This document shows, piece after piece, positions 47,559 to 59,186 of a DNA stretch of 64,000 nucleotides. The notes beneath the pieces were generated by a model, which saw only the letters and a list, made by a program, of their open reading frames with translations, was not told the origin of the DNA and ran no database searches. This stretch comes from Nymphaea colorata. Taxonomy: Eukaryota; Streptophyta; Magnoliopsida; Nymphaeales; Nymphaeaceae. Every line of letters starts with the position of its first letter. The first letter of the stretch is position 1. The translations under genes and the position numbers were made by a program. The stretch spans positions 15,587,151 to 15,651,150 of the forward strand of contig NC_045143.1 in the NCBI RefSeq assembly GCF_008831285.2. Direction: 5' to 3'.

Positions 47559-48304
47559 AACCTCTCTATCAAACTGAAAACGTAATAATATTTAACCTGT
47601 AATGGCCAGGAAAGCTGGTCCTAACTGATTTTGACTATTGAGTACCAAACATGCACTCTGTGAGTTAAGCTATCTGAGATCCTGCGGTTGGTATGAACGA
47701 CTAAAAAATATTACCAGTTAATTGTCACCAAGGATTATATACACCAAAACGGGTTATATACACTGCTGGATGTATATATATTCTCTTTGAACCTAAGAGC
47801 CGCTAAGGGTTGTCGATGTTGGCACCTATATATGCAACTGCTCCTTTTGTTGTGTGCAGCCATGTGATTAAAAATTTAGACGAAAGGTGCCCCTATATAA
47901 GGAACCAATTCTTGTCTTTTGGGCAGCTGGCCTGCCCCTATACCGGTGGACGAATATTGGAGCGAATAACCAATGCCCTTAGCATGGTAGGGATCATAAG
48001 CAGCTAAGAAGATAAGTGGTACGCTGGCAGCCCTTACCTAATAAATTTAATAATGTGAAATCCGTAGGATAAGATAGACAAGAAAAGGGAACCTATCTAT
48101 AGTGATCAATCTTTGCTTGTTTGTATGCATTTGTTTTCTGGACACGGTCAAGAGAATATGGGACAAGTCCTTTGGCATAAACTACAAATAACTTGAATGA
48201 CAGCCCAAGAACTATCTTGGAAGCTGCTTGCCTAGAAAGCTAATTAGTCATCGAGTGTGGGGTTCCAAGTTCCAACTATTACTCGAGTCCCTATAAAAAT
48301 GATA

Positions 48305-48720
48305 TGTTACCCAGATAGGGACGTCAATGGTTGGGATTCGGATGAGATATTCAACTGAACTTCTTCCCAAAAAAAAAAGTCAGATATGGAGAAAAAAACT
48401 TAACATCTGATCAAGAAATCGAATAAGTTTTAGATTTAAGAAATGACAACCAACAAGATTTGAAATTAAAGTTGGTTTTAAATAGATATACAAGATTTGA
48501 ATTCATGAGTTTCAAGTAAATACCTAATATCCATTACTTATACATTTTGGAAGTCCATTAATTCTTAATATATCATAATGCAGTAATTCAGATTTGGATT
48601 GTTCATTTAAGCTTAGTTTTTTATTAACTGGACGTGAATATAAAAGAAATTTTGAGATTGGATTTAGATTGTTGAATTAAATATCTGATTTAATTATGTT
48701 TCTGATTTGAATCGACAACT
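48305..48720 (+). repeat. Dispersed AT-rich repeat, copy 2
   Basis: Same orientation as 46975-47290, about 1.3 kb away and diverged. Confidence 0.5.
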
Positions 48721-50800
48721 CTATTCACCGATAAATATCGGCTTATATTGGGCCGTGTCCACAAATGATGATCAAAAAACAAAAATTAAAATAAGAATCA
48801 TGCTTTAATATTATTGTATTGACATATGGACCCATATGGCTTAGCCGCGAGAGTACAGTTATCAATGGGGGTTCTTTATCAGCCGAAAGGAAGCCGATAG
48901 GCCGACAAGCGTCACTAATGATGAAGCTGGTAAAACCGGTTGAAGGTGCCATTGTGGCAAAAGGATGGTGTGAATTCACTTCCATTATATTATTACACGC
49001 AATGTCTCGACTTACCAAATACCAACAGGTTATGTACAATTGCAAAGCGTTTTCTTTTCTCTAAGGAGTGGGTTTTCTCCTTTTAAAATGGCGTTAAAAG
49101 CTATTTCGAACCTTCCTGTTGCATACTTGATGTAATTACAAACTTTTATCCAAAGAAGGCTGTCGCTTTGAAGGCACGTGAGACATGAATTTCTCGAATA
49201 TATAAACAACTAACTTTTAGACCTTTATATATGTTAGATTTGATGGGAATTATCTGCACCATTAATTTTAAAATATCTAACATTTGAAATTAAGTTGAAA
49301 AAATTTGAAAATTGAGTTGCATATTTAAGAGAGTGAAATACCTCTTAATGGATGGATTAAATAAGTTTTGTAATTGAGATTTTTTTTTCTCATTTGAGAA
49401 ATATTTCAGCCTCTTGAACATGCAACTAGGTATATATATATATATTCAACATAATGTGTCGCCATTTTCATACATAAAATCATATAAATAGTGGATGAGA
49501 TGCTCATACTTATTGTCTTAAGTCCTAACCGAAATCAAATGTATATCTTACTTTTTATGAGAATTTTAAACGAACGATTTTAGTTTTCCCCACTCGTAAG
49601 TACGTCACCAGATTTTTTATAATCTATTCTTTTACATTCCTGCATGTTCAGATATTTCATATCTACTTTATATGTTTAAGTTTGCCAGAAAAGGGTTAAA
49701 ATAATAAAATGCACATTTGCGAGGCATAATGGTCCGAAAAGAAGCGGTTGGAAAATGTGTTGCTTTTGTAAGTTCTTCACTTACATCCGTGACCGCGGAT
49801 TCAGCATAATTTGTCCCTACTTCTTATTAGGTAGGTTGTGGACCGGAAAGAGAACGAGGATGCTGCTTCTATTTCTTTTGAAGGTGTTTGGGTTTTGGAG
49901 ACTTGGAAATGAACGGGGTTCATACCAGACAAATGTGCCTCGTGGGTGCATATGAACAATGTCGATGATTAACACTAATATTGGCATTAACCTCCATGAT
50001 TAAGATCAATATTAATATTGATATTAACACCAACAGCAATATTTCTAAAGCAATATGGGACAAGCGCAGTATCAAGATGAAGGTACATTGTCTCCTTAGA
50101 AGGCATTGACATAGGTAGAGGGGCAAAGGGAGATGTAGGCTACAAGTGGGCAATTGTCCACATGGTGCTCAACAAACTTTTATATTTTTATATTGACATT
50201 TTTTTAGCAAATTTTCTCATTTACATATCTGGCTCTACGTCTCTGCAGGCCTTCAACTGGATCGTAATCCTCTCGCTCATTGAACCACCCTGCAGGTATG
50301 ATTGAAAAATATGTAATAAAAACAAGAAGATAATTCTATTGTTTTCATGAAAAAAGCTAAAGGGGTACTGAAAAGAGGGGCCTACTTTTTCACCGACTAT
50401 GAAATAGCTAAAGAAACGGATGCAAGTTCCAAGTTAGAGGCAAGCTGGAGAATAAAGTGAAACCGTGCATATCTTTTCAATTCGCAAACACGACCCCGCA
50501 TAGCTGTTGCATTTCTTCCTCTCATGTGGTAGTTGGAATTTATCCCTCTCATAAAGGAATAAAGTGGAGACATGTCCTCCACTTTAACTATAAAAATATC
50601 CACGCGATAGGTCCACCAATTGCTTCAGATAACAGCCAAAGGCCCAAAGTACACCCCACACTGTGCCAATATGCTGGACGGGCAAAAATTAAACATTTGA
50701 GGTTAAAAATTAGTTGGCACAGGAGTGTGTTAATGAAGGTTCATGGCATTTTTTACAATTGTTTATGGTACACCACTTGATGGACTTTTAATTTTTAGAT

Positions 50801-50803
<3 letters not shown>
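48721..50803. other. 2 kb intergenic, no gene supported
   Basis: Contains small runs of TA (49430-49445) and ATTAATATTG-like words (49973-50030). None of the short frames has a recognisable family. Confidence 0.45.

Positions 50804-50863
<60 letters not shown>
50804..50863. repeat. (TA)n microsatellite, 60 bp
   Basis: An uninterrupted TA run. Confidence 0.95.
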
Positions 50864-50866
<3 letters not shown>

Positions 50867-51031
50867 GATGTTGTCGGATGAATAAACTATAGAAATATGC
50901 CACATATGCATTAGTTGCGGTTTGTAGTGCAGTAGTAGTTCATGATATTTTAAGCAATAGGTTAAGGAGTTTTCTGTGATAAATTTTTAATTTTTAACTA
51001 TTAAGCATTTATCCGGCAGGAGATTTGAATC

Positions 51032-51090
51032 TATATATATATATATCGAGAAAGAGAGAGAGAGAGATAGAGAGTGAGAGAGAGAGAGAG
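51032..51090. repeat. TA then GA microsatellite
   Basis: TATATATATATAT followed by GAGAGAGAGAGAG with small interruptions. It may be the tail of the SINE-like unit on the minus strand. Confidence 0.85.
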
Positions 51091-51255
51091 GGGATGGGGG
51101 ACAAGAACGTGTCAACTTGATCTCATAGATAGCATCCCTAATATCATGATCAACACAGACTCCTCAATACTATTAGGATAGCACCCTTCAAGATTCGAAC
51201 TAAGGGTGTGGCTATAATATGCTACCCAACCCGACAGGTTGCGCTACCCATCACT
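51060..51255 (-). mobile_element. tRNA-derived SINE-like element
   Basis: On the minus strand a tRNA-like head reads TAGCGCAACCTGTCGG (A box, 51231-51246), then about 30 bases, then AGTTCGAATCT (B box, 51191-51201). The A-to-B spacing fits a tRNA gene and an RNA polymerase III promoter. It continues about 130 bases and ends in a CT-rich tract. A real tRNA is unlikely: no acceptor stem pairing is evident. Target duplications were not identified. Confidence 0.45.
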
Positions 51256-51686
51256 TCGTGAAGGAGGAGAAGGGAGAGATCTGCCTAGTATGCTTTGTCT
51301 ATGGTCCAGAGAGAAATGTATTCCATATGTGTGGCTGTGGTCGAGATAGATCTATCTAAATGTATGGAGTAAGATAACTGACCTAGCACGAACACAGGAC
51401 CTATGATATGCAACTTTAGTCGGTTCAAAGTTGAACAGTTGGCAAATGAGGCTATGTAACGCATTAAATTCCTGTTTAGAACTGCTATTGAATTTGTTAC
51501 TTCAGAGAAAGTTAGTTATCGTTTTGGGATTTTGTGTCCTCACTTAACTGCTGTTTTTATGCTTTCAGTTTCATTAATAGTGCCAATGTTTTGGAAAATA
51601 TCCTTCTTCGATGCTAGAAACTAAAAAGGCATATGTGAAAGAAAAGATCGAAGGGATGTTAACCAACATATCGATCACCTCTCAAG

Positions 51687-51762
51687 CTCTCAGTTATGCT
51701 AGATAACGTAGACTATATATATATATATATATATAGTCTACGTTATCTAGTATAACTGAGAG
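51687..51762. repeat. 76-bp near-perfect palindrome (38-bp arms, no loop)
   Basis: The left arm begins CTCTCAGTTATGCTAGATAA and runs through CGTAGAC into a TA core. The right arm is its exact complement except for one base (G at 51698 against T at 51751). The centre lies at 51724/51725. It could be a minimal foldback element or a cruciform-forming site. The TA core may have grown by slippage. Confidence 0.9.
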
Positions 51763-52454
51763 ATCACCGCTCCTACCTTTATTACCGTTTCATGGCTTTT
51801 CCCATATATTGATAAAGGTGAAGGAAATTTCACCAATGTTTTGCCCATGGTGAAAGTAAAACGCTCCTTCTCAAAAATAACATGTCCATATGGATCTTAA
51901 CATCTTCCAGTCCCACATTATTTAAATTGAAACATGTTGTCTGTTTTCAATAACAGTGAAGCCTTCTTGTTGAAATTTAGCTAAAATGCACCTTCAAATA
52001 GTAAATTTTCCTAAAAGTATATCTCTTAAAAAAAATCAAAGAAAAGTTGTTATTAAGGGCCCAGCAGATGTGCATCACAAGTTTTTTTATTGGCAAATGT
52101 GCATATCTTTTAAGAACCCAGAATTCTATGTGGGCAATATTTCAGCAAAAGATTCTGGTGTGCCTGTTAAGCGAATAGGCCAAAATTTGCAATATCTCAT
52201 GAAAAGAGACCTACCAATTGCACATGATCTTGAAGATGAAGTGAAGCAGCCACATGACATTCACATACCTCTAAGAGGCTTCCTTGGTTTTTCTTAATAA
52301 AATTAGCAAAAAAACTCGCAACAAATTTCACGACGATTCTTTAGAGCACACCTAAATTCTAGCCACAAATTTAAAACGAAAACATTTCCTTAGTTAACTT
52401 TGGTCTTTTTGAAGCCAAAGACAGTAATGGGTCCAATGTTGGAACTTTAAACAA
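51763..52454. other. Intergenic, one unsupported open frame
   Basis: The + frame at 51986-52297 is 103 codons with mixed composition but no motif that I recognise. Confidence 0.35.
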
Positions 52455-52595
52455 AAACAAAGTAGGAGTTGGGGTATTTTGGAACTTATCTAAAAAGAAA
52501 TATCCTTTTCAGTCTTTTAAACTTTTTTTGTTTTTCTTTTTTGTTCTTACAAAAAAAGTTCAAAAACATTTTGGTCATTAAGCATATTCGCGCAC
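52455..52595 (-). repeat. Single arm of the long-TIR MITE family, opposite orientation
   Basis: GGAGTTGGGGTATTTTGGAAC, then CAGTCTTTTAAACTTTTTTTG and ACATTTTGGTCATTAAGC match the reverse complement of the right arm at 7505-7880. Confidence 0.55.
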
Positions 52596-53735
52596 AAAAA
52601 AAAATTGTGCACCAGCGTGAGCATATAACTAGCTCAGCAATGATACGAAGCAATCGGCAGACATGCATTGTTTTCCTCCTATAGCAGTATATTTAGCAAA
52701 CAAACGTGAGTTTTCTGGATTTTAGACTTTGCTTCAAGCGAGGCCATATCATACGACTACATTGATTATACAATGGTGCTGGGCGTATACAGCAATACGA
52801 ACCCCTTTGGTGCGCATTGCCTCTTGCTTCACGCCTCTTGCTATATACCCGTCAATTTTCCTAGTTGCCCAGCCTAGCACAGTTTCAAAGATGGGGACAT
52901 TTATTTCCTTTATATTTCTGTATTAAAAATAATTTGATAATGGATAAAGCAGGTTCTCTCATCTGTTATGTTTACATGAACATGCCTAATGGCTATAACC
53001 CAACATCTTCTACTCGGCCATGAGATTGCACGTTTAATCTCACTTTTACGGCTACATTCAACTATGTTATATGGTTTTCTATAATCAAATTTTTAAACAT
53101 AACTCGTAAAAAAATTCTTTTTACTACTTGCCATTGCCAATGTGGTGAAACCAGATTTCCTTAGTATTCATTAACAAGACGGGCTAGAAAGCTTATGTCG
53201 GTTCTTGTACACAACGTTAAGTAAATCAAACTTTCAACAACTCAATCATATGATATATTTAACCATCTTTAGTCTTCATTACCATTTCATTGCTTGTCAC
53301 CGTACAATAATAGTGTATAACATGTGTCTTTGGTTCCCATACATACAATTGGTGGTCTACCTAAATGGCAATGTATCCAATCTTCGTAACGGCATTATGA
53401 AAAGTAAAGTGCTAGTGCCTTGAAGGCTATTTTAAATTGCACAAAGATTTGTTTTCACTCATACACTTTATTTTTGTAATTTTTTTGTTTTATTCCATAT
53501 AAAATATTGCTTTCAATACTTGACCAAATTGTTGTTTAGTTGGTTCACTGCCTATGTGCTCCCAACAGTTGTATCAGAGCTTCCTTGTGGTAGCAAACAC
53601 ATAGCAAATAGGAGAGAGAGTAAGTACAAGAAAACAAAAAAGTGAGTTTTTAGTATTTTAGGATTTACTTTTAGGAGTTGTATCAGAAGTTCCAATTTTC
53701 GTGAACTCGTAATACCGAAAGCTCCCTTTCAAGAT
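52596..53735. other. Intergenic, nothing recognised
   Basis: No gene supported. Confidence 0.4.
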
Positions 53736-53737
53736 AC

Positions 53738-53741
<4 letters not shown>

Positions 53742-53811
<70 letters not shown>
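53742..53811. repeat. CT then TA microsatellite
   Basis: A CT run followed directly by a TA run of about 42 bases. Confidence 0.95.
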
Positions 53812-53813
<2 letters not shown>

Positions 53814-54303
53814 TAGAATAGCTATCATAATTGGTGGTGACTAGTTTCACGGTCGTAGCGTGAAACCATGCTTGTCATAGTGTTAATATAGGATTGGTTC
53901 TAGTGTTGATTATATTAAATTGAAAAAAACCAATAAACCATAAACGAACAGATTTTCAAGTTACATTCACATGTTAAGGTACTTGGGTCTTACATACAGT
54001 ATCAAAATCAGATAAATTTTGAAAAATCAATGTGTATCAAAATTCTCAAGAATTCAAGGAGGAAGTAGAAAAACATATTGATGAAGCTATCAAGATTATA
54101 TAAACAGTAAAACTATAGTCAATTTATTGAGATAAAAAAAGAGGACCAGTAGTATGATTTTTTTTTTTTTTGCAAAATAAGACTACATTGTGCATTAAGG
54201 TAGAATGCTTGGTAGTGCTTATCCACATGGGCATGGTTGAAAGGATAAATCATTCGCTTAAAAAAAATGCTAGCATTATGTTAATATTTGTCACTATTCA
54301 AAT

Positions 54304-54481
54304 CAGTGGCGGAGCCACATATAAGTAGGTGTGGGCAGTTGCCCACACCAGCCCTCACAAAATCTCTTTATTTTCATTTCATATTTCAAAAAATATGTTC
54401 ATTTATATATAGCACTGCCCCTTAAGGTGTGAAGGTTTTATAAGTGGTGCCCCTCAGCCAAGATTCCTAGCTTTACCACTA
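54304..54481. mobile_element. hAT-type MITE, 178 bp
   Basis: It starts CAGTGGCGGAGCCACA; the right end read backwards is TAGTGGTAAAGCTAGG. It is flanked by a perfect 8-bp direct repeat ATTCAAAT (54296-54303 and 54482-54489). The CAGNG-type terminus and 8-bp duplication are the hAT signature. It is non-coding. Confidence 0.75.
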
Positions 54482-54489
54482 ATTCAAAT

Positions 54490-55569
54490 AATTAATCTCT
54501 TAATATAATTGTGCACATTTTGTATAAGGTTCACATAAAATTTGTGTCTAAAACTCCTTTCAAAGTATCGACATGTAAGAAATCATTGCTTTTTTTACAT
54601 ATATGTATGGGGTTATCCTGTAGACTCAAATAAAGCCTTTGATCATAGAATAACCAATGAAATTTTCATTTGTTATCCAGAAACATCAAAAGGTTACAAG
54701 ATTTACTATCCATCTTCTTGACCACACATCATAGAGATAAAAAAAAATATAGATTTGAAGAACTGGATCTATAAGATGAATGCAATACAAAACTCATTTC
54801 TTGAGGAACCACAACATCCAAACAATGCACTTGGGGAAGAACACAGAGAGATTCCACATTATTATTTCCTGTGTTAGTAATAAAGAAGTTGATCTAATAT
54901 GTAATGTATCATTTGTGATTAATTTATTATAAATAATGCCAACAAGTATAAACAGCATGCACAAATTTAAAATGAACGTATGAAACAACCTCCTTAGAGA
55001 TTTACAAGAATAAGAAGATATATTATTCAACTTGAATATCATATTGAATGTTTGCAATAGTTTCATGATTTTGTAAAATATTAATGATGATCCTATGACA
55101 TGCGTAAAAGCAAACAATCTACTCAAATTAGATAAAATCCACAAAAGAAGAATTAAACCCCATAACTAAGTCTTGTAACTGAGCCCAAAGAAATCAAGCC
55201 AATAAGTGTAATGTGTTTTCAAAAGCAAAAGAGATTCTCGAGGCAAATTTGAAATACATAAGGGAACATATAAGACATTTGTCAGAAGCACATTTGTATC
55301 TGGTACATTTAGCTGCTAGGGCCCAACACTCATTACATCTCAATAATAAATATTGCCTACATTGACTTTGTGTTCCTTTAGACAATTTTTGTTTTTCATG
55401 TAACTGTTCCATCGATTGTCTTTGAAACATGTAACTGAGTAGTGCTTATGTTTACCCACCAGTTACCTATTTCACTATTTGTAAATTAACATTTTGAGAC
55501 CACACAAACAATTTCCTATTCCTCATGCCATTGATTAAACCTCTTATTAATTATTATTGTGAAATGAGT
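54490..55569. other. AT-rich sequence, nothing recognised
   Basis: The minus-strand frames at 54794-55430 show no family motif. Confidence 0.4.
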
Positions 55570-56045
55570 TGTTGTTGTTGTAGTTGTTGAAATTTTCTAT
55601 TCTTAGAGTTCAACGCATTTGCCATTGCTTACCACACATATAGCACTTACCTAAGGAACTATTTTTGTTACCATAGTTGCTTTGAGGTCCTTGAAAACTT
55701 GGATGAAACTTGGTAGGTAGAGTTGTTGGGCCTCTTTTTAGATTGGTTTGCCTTAATACGCACTCTACTATTAGACAGTTTTTTCTTGAGCAAACGTTAA
55801 CTCTGGGCTTTGTACATTTCTTTTTGCTTTTTGTTTCATGGTTAAATGGTAGTGGCAATTTTATCATATTTATACTCTTGAAATTTATTTTCAAAGCTAT
55901 AGTCATCATCCTCCAAGATGGAAAGTAAACTATTTAAAATAGTGATTTTTTGTATCATGTTTGGTATAATATTTTGGGCTATAACTAGGGATCAACATCT
56001 TGTTGACATGATCCACTGTGTCGTCGGACTCCTTCATTTCCTAAA
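55570..56045 (-). mobile_element. Copia gag remnant
   Basis: On the minus strand a trace near 56040-56000 reads EMKESDDTVDHVNKM, a typical UBN2-type gag segment of copia elements. The open run at 55909-55610 is Lys-rich and ends in a damaged zinc knuckle, CYMCGKQWQMR, where the histidine and last cysteine have been lost. Protease, integrase and RT are not found downstream. It is dead. Confidence 0.55.
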
Positions 56046-58455
56046 AGCTGAGAGGAATTAACCCTTCCTTCTTAGCCGCTAAGGATGGGAATGGAATCTG
56101 AGACGCACGCATGGGCCGCTGATTCCACTGGCCAGGCTACATAGTTTGGGGAGGGAGAACAGAGAAACGAGAATAATAGACCGGATCGGATAAATCCACA
56201 GAAGAAAATGGAACCATTTGCACCGGTACTGAGGCAGGGGCATTTTTGAAGAATGTATGTTGGTAGGGAGGGTAGGGTGAGGGTGAGGGTGAGGGTGAGG
56301 GTCAGGGTCAGGCACGGTTGTTTGAAAGCGGTTGGACTCTTGTGCAGACGAGTGACCGCTCGGTCGTTTTCCCCTCGATCTCCACCAACTGCAATTTCTC
56401 GTGTCGCGGTAAAAAAAATATATATATAGAAAAGAACATAGTGGATTACCAAACCCCCGACCAGCAATTGTACCAAAACATCCTCGTGCCTGATGCAAAA
56501 TACCTAAAGTACCCTCTTCGTGTCTGTCCCTGTACGGGCTGGGCTGGGCGGGGCAACCAGCGTTTAATGAGCATTTCAGGAGGTACAGTGTACAGTACTA
56601 ACGCCTGTCCTTGTGTTCCATACGTTGTTAGGCTCTTCGTTTGGTAAAACGTGGACGACGATTTTTTTTTTTTTTTTTTTTTCTTGTGTATCTTGCTTCG
56701 GATGCGGACGGATCGGATTTAATGGGACATAATTATCATTAAATTCGAGTGTCGGATTGCTGCTTTTTCAGAAGGAGAGTTGAATTTGAGTGCAGAGATA
56801 TTACAAAAACCAAATCCGAACGTTTTATGTGACGGAAATTTGAGTGAAAATTTCCTTTTTTCTTGCTCATTTGCTCAGTGTATTTGGCATGGACGATCCA
56901 CTAGTCTACAGTGTCATGAAGTTTATTAAATGTTTGAGTTTTCTTTAAGTTGGACTTCAATAAATTATCCAAATAACTTTCTTTCCAAAAGGTAGGTGTA
57001 CCTATATAAACTGCTTCTCAATAGTCCTAATAAAGAGACGATCGACAACTGCTATGATACAGGTTTTTCTTTAAAAGAACACAACAAGCCACTTCAAATT
57101 AGACACAAAACAGATGTTGGTATATATATATATATATATGTACAAACGAAGAGATTTGATGAAATAAATAAGTAGTTTATACAAATCTGTAGTGATTGAA
57201 TCGTGTGGCCCAAATTCTATGTGGTGCCATTTTGGTCAACACATTAGATAACTAAGACAATTGCAATAGAAAATATCAATGGCATAAAATTTAATAGTTT
57301 AAAATGCATCAAAACTTGTTTGAGAAAAAAGTTATGAATTCCTTGTAAAATGCTACGATTTAATGCATTACATTTAACAAGATGTCTATGTTGACTATAT
57401 TTATACGATGAGACTAAGTGAATTTGTTTTTTTTTTTTTTTTTTTTTTTTTAAAGGTGAGTGGTTCATTCGGCGCGGTTCCAAAACGAGGTCACTCCTTC
57501 TTTCATGTGTCTATCATCCTAGGGTTCACAACAGTAGGGAGTTGTGCATCGCAAAGTTAGTTTAATATAATGTTAATGTTTTGATGCATTTGATTGTTTA
57601 TATATATAAGTGCCCAAAAAAATTAAAGATACTAAATTGGTGGCACTAACTAGAAAAAATTTCTGGCTTTGCTAGTGGTTCACAGAAACTAAAACCAGAG
57701 AAAAACCGTACTTGTTAGTTGAAGTCACTTTGTTGACGGTGTAGACTTACTATAGTTTGCAAATTCTTCGGAACTTAAATGAGTGAAACAACCAGGAACG
57801 AATGACATTGTTGAGACGCGTCAGACATGGGCCTACCCTCCGCGCACTGGTTATTGGCTATAAGCCTATTCTGTACAATCTTTTATTGGGGATTATGCCC
57901 CACCTCGCCGGCATTAAAAGAAGGAAGGAAACAAAAACTTTAATGATACTTGTGCCAAATTGAGACAATTTAGATCCAAGTCTGACACATCTGAAATCTC
58001 TGAGGTTCACTGGTTCTCCACTGCCCCAGTCCTTTCTAACGCTTGACTTGGGCTTGGCTCAGCTGGGATTTTCTCCATGCCAAGGCCCACATAACCAATC
58101 GAGTCTTGGCTGTTTAGTAGTTTAACTTGCTGCAACATATAAAAGAAAAACCAATTTGATCATCTTTGAATACCAGCAGGGCCAATGATCGTTAGATCGT
58201 ATATTTTTAACTCAACTTTTCTAGCTGCTGATTTTTTGCTTCTCTGTCATTCTGTCCTTCATTTTCATTTTCTGTCATAATGGCTTTGGGAGGGCCTATC
58301 TTCCAGCAGGAATCAATCTTAATGACCGTTAGATCTCTTTTCTAATTGGCACTGGCGAAGGTTTTAGCGGCCGAAAAGTGCGTCCCACTAAATAGTGAAG
58401 CACATAAAGAGCTGTAGCCGATCACGGGGGCCGGTTTCTCCGCACAAAAAAAATC
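56046..58455. other. Intergenic region left of the IRKI-like gene
   Basis: Contains the G-rich array at 56263-56312, long T runs (56662-56682 and 57428-57452), a TA run (57122-57139) and a fragment near 57618-57680 like a MITE end (AGTGGTTCAC with GGCTTTGC). No coding gene is supported. The frames at 56072-56647 are by-products of the G-rich array. Confidence 0.45.
56263..56312 (+). repeat. GGGTGA array, G-quadruplex-capable
   Basis: GTAGGGAGGGTAGGGTGA is followed by GGGTGA units and then GGGTCA units, giving at least eight G-triplets with 1-3-base loops on the + strand. It differs from the plant telomere repeat (TTTAGGG). Confidence 0.85.
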
Positions 58456-58463
58456 TATAAAAT
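58456..58463 (+). promoter_or_regulatory. Candidate TATA box of the IRKI-like gene
   Basis: TATAAAAT lies about 730 bases before the start codon. A start there would leave a long leader with several upstream ATGs. This fits a leader intron ending at the acceptor-like CTTTACAG just before the start (59171-59178). Confidence 0.3.
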
Positions 58464-59186
58464 ATGGTCACTGCAGCAGTGAAAGCGAGTGGAGGAATCT
58501 CCCGACTAATTTTCCTGAGAAAAGAGAGATTTATTCTTCTCTCCCTTCAATGCCTTTAATTATTCGTGAGTATGGGTTGTTTGCTATTAAATACTCGCTT
58601 TCGACTGCTTTTTTTTGTTGTGTAAATATTTAAAATGATAAGGGTATCTCGGTCTTTCACGGTACATTCCAAAGGGCAAAAGATTGAGAGCAGTTGTGCA
58701 GTAAAAATGGTGGTGGTTATCACAATCACTTGCGGAGTTCTGGTTCCTTCGAGCTTCAGGACAAAGGGAATGGATATTACTACCTTTCCTTCTGGCCATT
58801 TATTTTTCCTTTCTTGTTCTGCTTTCTTTTTGGTTCTGCTTTCGCCAAATCTTGCACTAGATATGATCCCTCTGGACGCTGCCCTGCCTGACTCATTTCT
58901 CTTCCGAAACCACTGTTTGTTTTCATGGTCCCCATTCTCTAACCTCCTTTAGGCTTCCCTCTGCTTGTGATTCTTGTTTTGTTTTCATGATTTTTCGTTC
59001 GTTTGGGAGGGTCTTCTTCCTCTGAGGGTTTCATCGTTTTTCCAACAATTTGCTTCAAGGATTTCTTACCTTGAGAGATTCTGGCTCTTCTCTTTTTTGT
59101 TGGCGTTCACTATTTCATTCGTGGTGCTCACGATTTTGATTCTCTGAGATTGCCAATACCCGTTCTTAAACTTTACAGTTGCGTTC

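Noticed and set aside
51191-51246. A tRNA gene
   Set aside because: A and B boxes are present, but no acceptor, anticodon or T stem pairing fits a complete cloverleaf. A SINE is more likely.
56263-56312. Interstitial telomere repeat
   Set aside because: The unit is GGGTGA or GGGTCA, not TTTAGGG.
56072-56647. Three overlapping frames of 109-139 codons
   Set aside because: They run through the GGGTGA array and differ only by frame. The repeated TLTLTL or PHPHPH runs are repeat artefacts.
58635-58952. Independent protein gene upstream of the IRKI-like gene
   Set aside because: Composition is untypical, overlapping frames exist and no family is recognised. Probably leader or leader intron.
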